Source of the DNA: DASQVO01 sp035640715
GTDB taxonomy: Bacteria > Actinomycetota > Actinomycetes > Streptosporangiales > Streptosporangiaceae
Assembly: GCA_035640715.1 (NCBI GenBank)
Contig: DASQVO010000332.1
Span: 1 to 8,650 of the forward strand
DNA length: 8,650 bases
Direction of reading: 5' to 3'
In this document: positions 5,254 to 8,650 of the stretch, one piece after another
How positions within the stretch are numbered: position 1 is the stretch's first letter
Layout of the letters: each line of letters begins with the position of its first letter
Position numbers and translations under genes: made by a program
Notes under the pieces: model-generated
What the model was told of the DNA's origin: nothing
What the model saw: the letters and a program-made list of their open reading frames with translations, nothing else
Database searches by the model: none

Positions 5254-6654
5254 TCAGTTGCCGCCGTTTCTGTTGCCGCCGTTTCCGTCGCCGCTGTGGT
5301 CGTGGCCGCCGGAATGGTCGTGGGGCTGCAGCGCGGCGGCGACTATGACGGTGCTGCCGACTGGTACCTGACCTGATGGCTGGACGGATATGACGGTGCC
5401 GGGTGACTGCTGGGCGGTGGCCAGCCATATGACCCGGTGCTGCAGGCCGAGCTGGCGCAGTTGCCGGACAACCGCGCTGACTGGCTGACCGGCCAGTGCG
5501 CCCGCGTTCACCTCGGCCATCCGGGCGGCAGAAATTCTGGGCGCGGGGGCCGTCGGCCGTGTGGTCGTCGGACGTGTGGCCGCCAGATGACGGCCCTGGG
5601 TGGCGGCGGGGGCACCGGATCCGGCTGTGGCCAGCCAGCCGCCTAGGCCGGTTACCACGGCGGCCCCAGATACGGCGAGCATCACCATACGGCCCGGCCG
5701 CGTCCTGCTACCCAGTCGGCGGCGCGGTGGCGGCAGCGTCGGCTCCTGCGGCCCGGCGAGGGTGACCGGCTGTGTATAGCCGCGGGTGGCCGGCGCTGGA
5801 CGCGGCGGGACGGGCAACCGGATAGTCGCGCCGGTGGTCATGGCGTCACGCATGCGCCCTGCACGTGCGGCAACCTCAGCGGCGCTGGCAGGCCGCGCCG
5901 CCGGGTGCTTGGCGGCCAGCTCGGCGATGAGCGCCGCCGCCTCGGCCGGCACATGGGGAGGCAGCGGTGGCAGCGGGCTGTGCTGGTGTGCGAGCGCGAC
6001 CTCCATCGCCGTGCCAGTGAACGGCGGCCTGCCGGTCAGGCACTCATAGGCGGCCATGCCCAGCGAGTACAGGTCACTGGCCGGGGTGGCCGGCTTGCCC
6101 ATCGTCCGCTCGGGGGCCAGGTACGCCGGAGTGCCCATCAGCACGCCCGCCCGGGTGATCGGCGCTGATCCGGCGGCGTGCGCGATCCCGAAGTCGGTGA
6201 TCTTGACGGTGCCATCCGGGCTCACCAGCAGGTTCGCCGGCTTGACGTCGCGATGCACTAGACCGGCCCCGTGTGCGGCCGCCAGGCCCGCAGCGGCCTG
6301 GGAAACCACCTCCATGGTCTGGGCCGGATCCAGCGGCTCTCCGGCGAGTATGCCCGCCAGCGACGGGCCGTCCACCAGCTCCATCACGAGGTAGGGCAGG
6401 CCGTGCTGGCCGGTCTCCCCGTAGTCGTATACGTGCGCGATCCCGGGATGGGACACCGACGCGGCATGCCGGGCCTCGGCGGCGAACCGGGCCAGTGTCT
6501 CCGCGTGCCCGGCGTACTCACCTCTTAGCAGCTTCACCGCGACCGGCCGGCCGAGCACCTGATCCACCGCCCGCCAGACCTCGCCCATCCCGCCGCCAGC
6601 GATCCGGCTCTCCAGGCGGTAACGGCCCGCGATCACGACGGTGGCAGAGGACAC
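5254..6654 (-). CDS. PknB-type membrane Ser/Thr protein kinase with one PASTA domain and His-rich tail
   Basis: This 466-residue protein has a complete kinase domain (about 11-270). It shows the glycine loop GGGMGEVW (20-27), invariant K41 in VAVKLL, E60 of helix C, catalytic HRDVKPAN (134-141), DFG at 154-156 and APE at 180-182. T167 and T175 in the activation segment are likely autophosphorylation sites. A Pro-rich, basic juxtamembrane stretch leads to one transmembrane helix (about 323-343, MVMLAVSGAAVVTGLGGWLA). After a Thr/Pro linker a single PASTA domain occupies about 385-441 (GQPVSAVVRQLRQLGL, then PGTVISVQPSGQVPVGSTV). PASTA domains in this family sense muropeptides or lipid II; typical PknB has three or four, so this is a reduced sensor. 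The tail HDHSGGHDHSGD plus Asn/Gly repeats would lie outside the membrane. The start is GTG 6654, with AAGG overlapping the upstream methyltransferase stop, which suggests coupled translation. Confidence 0.93.
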   Translation of the reverse strand: MSSATVVIAGRYRLESRIAGGGMGEVWRAVDQVLGRPVAVKLLRGEYAGHAETLARFAAEARHAASVSHPGIAHVYDYGETGQHGLPYLVMELVDGPSLAGILAGEPLDPAQTMEVVSQAAAGLAAAHGAGLVHRDVKPANLLVSPDGTVKITDFGIAHAAGSAPITRAGVLMGTPAYLAPERTMGKPATPASDLYSLGMAAYECLTGRPPFTGTAMEVALAHQHSPLPPLPPHVPAEAAALIAELAAKHPAARPASAAEVAARAGRMRDAMTTGATIRLPVPPRPAPATRGYTQPVTLAGPQEPTLPPPRRRLGSRTRPGRMVMLAVSGAAVVTGLGGWLATAGSGAPAATQGRHLAATRPTTTRPTAPAPRISAARMAEVNAGALAGQPVSAVVRQLRQLGLQHRVIWLATAQQSPGTVISVQPSGQVPVGSTVIVAAALQPHDHSGGHDHSGDGNGGNRNGGN

Positions 6655-6666
6655 AATACCCAGACC

Positions 6667-7470
6667 TTACCTGCCGGCCGGTGCTCCAGTATGGATAATT
6701 GGGACATTCTGAACGTGGTTAGCCGCGGGCAGCGGCCGGCCGGCGTCTGGGCGCCGGCCGCCGTAGATGACGTAGTCGAGGTCTTTCCAGTACACGTCTA
6801 CCGCCTCGAAGCCCGCGGCGCGCAGGAAATCGATCTGGGTGGCCAGGGGGCTCATGTAGCGCACGTGGTTCTCGTAGCGCATCTGCTCTTCGGGGGTGCG
6901 GTTCGCTCGTTTCCTGGCCGCAGCCGGATTGCGGCGATCATTGGCCCGCCGCCAGGCCTCTTCAACGGCAGGGTCTCCGGCGGTCACCGGGTCGTAGTTG
7001 AGGTACCAGCCACCGGGGGCCAGGCGCGAGAAAATCTCGCCGAACAACCGCTGTTTGCGCTCGTCAGGCAGGTGGTGCACGCTCAGTGAGCTGACGACGG
7101 CCGCTACGCTGGCCGGGATCTCCGCCGGCCAGTCGCCCTGCGCCAGGTCGAACTCGACATAGCGGTAGCGGCCCTGGTATGGAGCGAGCTGCTTTTCCCC
7201 CTCCTCCATCATCTGCGGCGAGAAGTCGGCGAGGATCGCGCGGGCGCCGGGGTAGCGGTCGAGAACGGTGCGGGCAGCAGCGCCGGTCCCGGCTCCAAGG
7301 TCCACGAAGGTGAATTCTTCCTCGTCACCGAACGGCAGCAGGTCGGCCATGAGACGACGCTGCTCGCCGCGCCGGCGCTCACGGTCGTCGGCGGTCGACC
7401 TCCAGTAGGAAATGCCCTGGGCGGACTTCCAGATGGCGGCATTGGTGTCTGCGGTCTCGGGGTCGGGCAT
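6667..7470 (-). CDS. Class I SAM-dependent methyltransferase
   Basis: The 267-residue protein has a Rossmann-type methyltransferase core. Motif I is FVDLGAGTGAA (55-65), D82 in ILADFSPQM is the acidic residue expected to bind the SAM ribose, FDLAQGDW (107-114) fits motif II, SSLSVHHLPDERKQ (127-140) matches the post-motif region of small-molecule methyltransferases, and RLAPGGWYLNYDP (149-161) fits motif III. The C-terminal part (165-235) holds a basic helical lid and the FLRAAGFEAVDVYWKDLDY element usual in this group. The last 30 residues are Pro-rich and unassigned. The substrate cannot be inferred. The kinase gene begins 12 bp after its TAA, so the two should be co-transcribed. No Shine-Dalgarno precedes ATG 7470, but TAGCAT ends 6 nt before it, which is the geometry of a leaderless transcript. 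The dprE1-like gene is divergent, with 103 bp between the starts. Confidence 0.88.
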   Translation of the reverse strand: MPDPETADTNAAIWKSAQGISYWRSTADDRERRRGEQRRLMADLLPFGDEEEFTFVDLGAGTGAAARTVLDRYPGARAILADFSPQMMEEGEKQLAPYQGRYRYVEFDLAQGDWPAEIPASVAAVVSSLSVHHLPDERKQRLFGEIFSRLAPGGWYLNYDPVTAGDPAVEEAWRRANDRRNPAAARKRANRTPEEQMRYENHVRYMSPLATQIDFLRAAGFEAVDVYWKDLDYVIYGGRRPDAGRPLPAANHVQNVPIIHTGAPAGR

Positions 7471-7475
7471 GGACC

Positions 7476-7521
7476 GATGCTACTTAGGAAGGCTCCGCTG
7501 CGGTCCAGCGCGAGTAGCATC
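7476..7521. promoter_or_regulatory. Symmetrical divergent promoter region with a 9-bp inverted repeat
   Basis: GATGCTACT (7476-7484) and AGTAGCATC (7513-7521) are perfect inverted repeats separated by 28 bp. Each arm contains TAGCAT reading outward: minus strand at 7477-7482, plus strand at 7515-7520. TAGCAT fits the actinobacterial -10 pattern TANNNT. The minus copy ends 6 nt before methyltransferase ATG 7470, consistent with a leaderless mRNA; the plus copy would give the oxidase a leader of about 47 nt. The -35 regions would overlap in the central 28 bp and are weak by eye. The repeat may also be an operator. Confidence 0.45.
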
Positions 7522-7573
7522 CATTGATTGCGAGCCAAGCTAAATGCCGATGCGCGAGGAAGGTCAAGCGTTC

Positions 7574-8650
7574 ATGCCGAGCCCTACCGTCACGCTGACC
7601 GGCTGGGGCCGGGTCGCGCCGTCCTCGGCTGTGCTGGCCGAGCCTGCCAGCGCCGCCAGCGCTGCCGTGCTGCTGCACCCCGGGGGGCCGTCCCGCGGGG
7701 TGATCGCCCGCGGCCTGGGCCGCAGTTACAACAACGCCGCACAGTCCGAGGGCGGCGTGGTGATCTCGACCGCCCGGATGAACCGGATCATCGAACTGGA
7801 CGCGGAGACCGGCCTGGCGAACTGTGAGGCCGGTGTCAGCCTGGAGCAGCTCATGGTCGCGGGGCTGCCAGCTGGGTGGTTCGTGCCGGTGTCTCCGGGC
7901 ACCCGGCAGGTCACCATTGGCGGTGCCATCGCGGCCGATGTGCACGGCAAGAACCACCACATGGCGGGCAGCTTCGCTCGGCACGTGACCTCGTTCGACC
8001 TGCTGCTGCCCGGCGGCGAGCTCCGCACGGTGACCAGCCAGGCCGACCCCGCCCTGTTCTGGGCGACGGCTGGCGGAATGGGCCTGACCGGGCTCATCGT
8101 GCGGGCTACGGTGCGGCTCAAGCGGGTTGCGACTTCGCGGGTCCGGGTGGACACCGTGCGCACGGCCGACATCGACGAAACCATGGCCGTGCTGGCCGAG
8201 CATGACCGCGCCTACGGTTACACGGTCGCCTGGTCGGACTGCCTGGCCCGGGGGGCCCGCCTCGGCCGGTCGGTGATCACCAGCGGTGACTTCGCCGTGC
8301 TGGCGGACCTGCCCGCTCACGACAAGGCGGACCCGTTCGCGTTCCGGCCCGGCGCCCGCCTGGGCCTGCCAGACCGGTTCCCGCCCGGGCTGATCAACCG
8401 CTACACGGTGGCCCTGGCCAACGAGGCGTATTACCGCAAGGCGCCCCGGCGGCGCGAAGGGGAACTGCAGACCATCGGGTCGTTCTTCCACCCGCTGGAC
8501 GCCATCAGGAACTGGAACCGCGCCTACGGCCCCGGCGGCTTCCGGCAGTACCAGTACGTGGTGCCGTTCGGTGCCGAAGCCACCGTGCGCCGGTCGTTCG
8601 AGATGGTCAGCGCGGCGCACGCGCCGTCGTTCGTGACCGTGCTCAAGCGG
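7574..8650 (+). CDS. dprE1: DprE1-family FAD-dependent oxidoreductase (decaprenylphosphoryl-ribose oxidase type), 3' end outside window
   Basis: The frame is open from ATG 7574 to the last base, giving 359 residues. Mycobacterial DprE1 is about 460 residues, so roughly 100 C-terminal residues are missing. The FAD-binding part shows GVIARGLGRSYNNAAQ (42-57), SPGTRQVTIGGAIAADVHGK (107-126), NHHMAGSF (127-134) and LFWATAGGMGLTGLI (161-175). All align closely with DprE1 as I remember it. The substrate domain includes FFHPLDAIRNWNRAYGPGGF (304-323) and YQYVVP. DprE1 oxidises decaprenylphosphoryl-ribose at C2 and DprE2 then reduces it, giving the arabinose donor for cell-wall arabinan. The Cys that binds benzothiazinones lies beyond the window. 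GAGGAAGG (7556-7563) with a 10-nt gap supports ATG 7574; in-frame ATGs at 7544 and 7550 follow a TAA at 7541 and lack such a site. A related flavin oxidase of another pathway is less likely. Confidence 0.88.
   Translation, partial: MPSPTVTLTGWGRVAPSSAVLAEPASAASAAVLLHPGGPSRGVIARGLGRSYNNAAQSEGGVVISTARMNRIIELDAETGLANCEAGVSLEQLMVAGLPAGWFVPVSPGTRQVTIGGAIAADVHGKNHHMAGSFARHVTSFDLLLPGGELRTVTSQADPALFWATAGGMGLTGLIVRATVRLKRVATSRVRVDTVRTADIDETMAVLAEHDRAYGYTVAWSDCLARGARLGRSVITSGDFAVLADLPAHDKADPFAFRPGARLGLPDRFPPGLINRYTVALANEAYYRKAPRRREGELQTIGSFFHPLDAIRNWNRAYGPGGFRQYQYVVPFGAEATVRRSFEMVSAAHAPSFVTVLKR

Noticed and set aside
7484..8620. Minus-strand open frame of 378 codons opposite the dprE1-like gene
   Set aside because: The plus strand encodes an unmistakable DprE1 sequence running off the window; the minus frame is its shadow with low-complexity composition.

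Overview
The window is very GC-rich, uses GTG as well as ATG starts with GGAGG-type ribosome binding sites, and carries several typical actinobacterial families: HspR, a PASTA-type Ser/Thr kinase and a DprE1-type oxidase. It therefore looks like chromosome from a high-GC actinomycete. I see no insertion sequence, phage gene, tRNA, rRNA or CRISPR array. Genus assignment is not possible from the sequence alone.

Layout. (1) 1-279 (-): the N-terminal 93 residues of a conserved gene of unknown function that runs off the left edge. (2) 523-1578 (-): a complete bacterial type IB DNA topoisomerase; the gap before it holds an 18-bp direct repeat. (3) 1893-2936 (+): a protein with two tandem ABM-like ferredoxin-fold domains followed by a SnoaL-like domain, preceded by about 310 bp of non-coding DNA. 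(4) 3058-4570 (-): a run of a minimal J-domain protein, the heat-shock repressor HspR (7-bp overlap) and a conserved helical protein of unknown function. (5) 4733-5158 (+): an Hsp20 small heat-shock protein, divergent from the J-domain gene across a 162-bp regulatory region. A palindrome lies between its likely -35 and -10 boxes, and a 16-bp perfect hairpin follows it. (6) 5254-7470 (-): a SAM methyltransferase and, 12 bp on, a membrane Ser/Thr kinase with one PASTA domain and a His-rich tail. (7) 7574-8650 (+): the first 359 codons of a DprE1-family FAD oxidoreductase, cut by the right edge. The gap between (6) and (7) has a 9-bp inverted repeat with a TAGCAT box in each arm.

How the genes may work together. 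The clearest functional unit is 3058-5158. HspR probably represses its own J-domain gene and/or the divergent hsp20, giving a compact heat-shock module without dnaK, grpE or a full-length DnaJ in the window. Hsp20 would hold unfolded proteins and the J protein would recruit a DnaK encoded elsewhere. The helical protein downstream of hspR is the least understood member. The methyltransferase and kinase appear translationally coupled, linking a cytoplasmic methylation step with an envelope-sensing kinase. DprE1, which acts on the decaprenyl-phosphoribose precursor of cell-wall arabinose, starts divergently from them and may share control. The topoisomerase and the ABM-SnoaL protein look like independent accessory genes.
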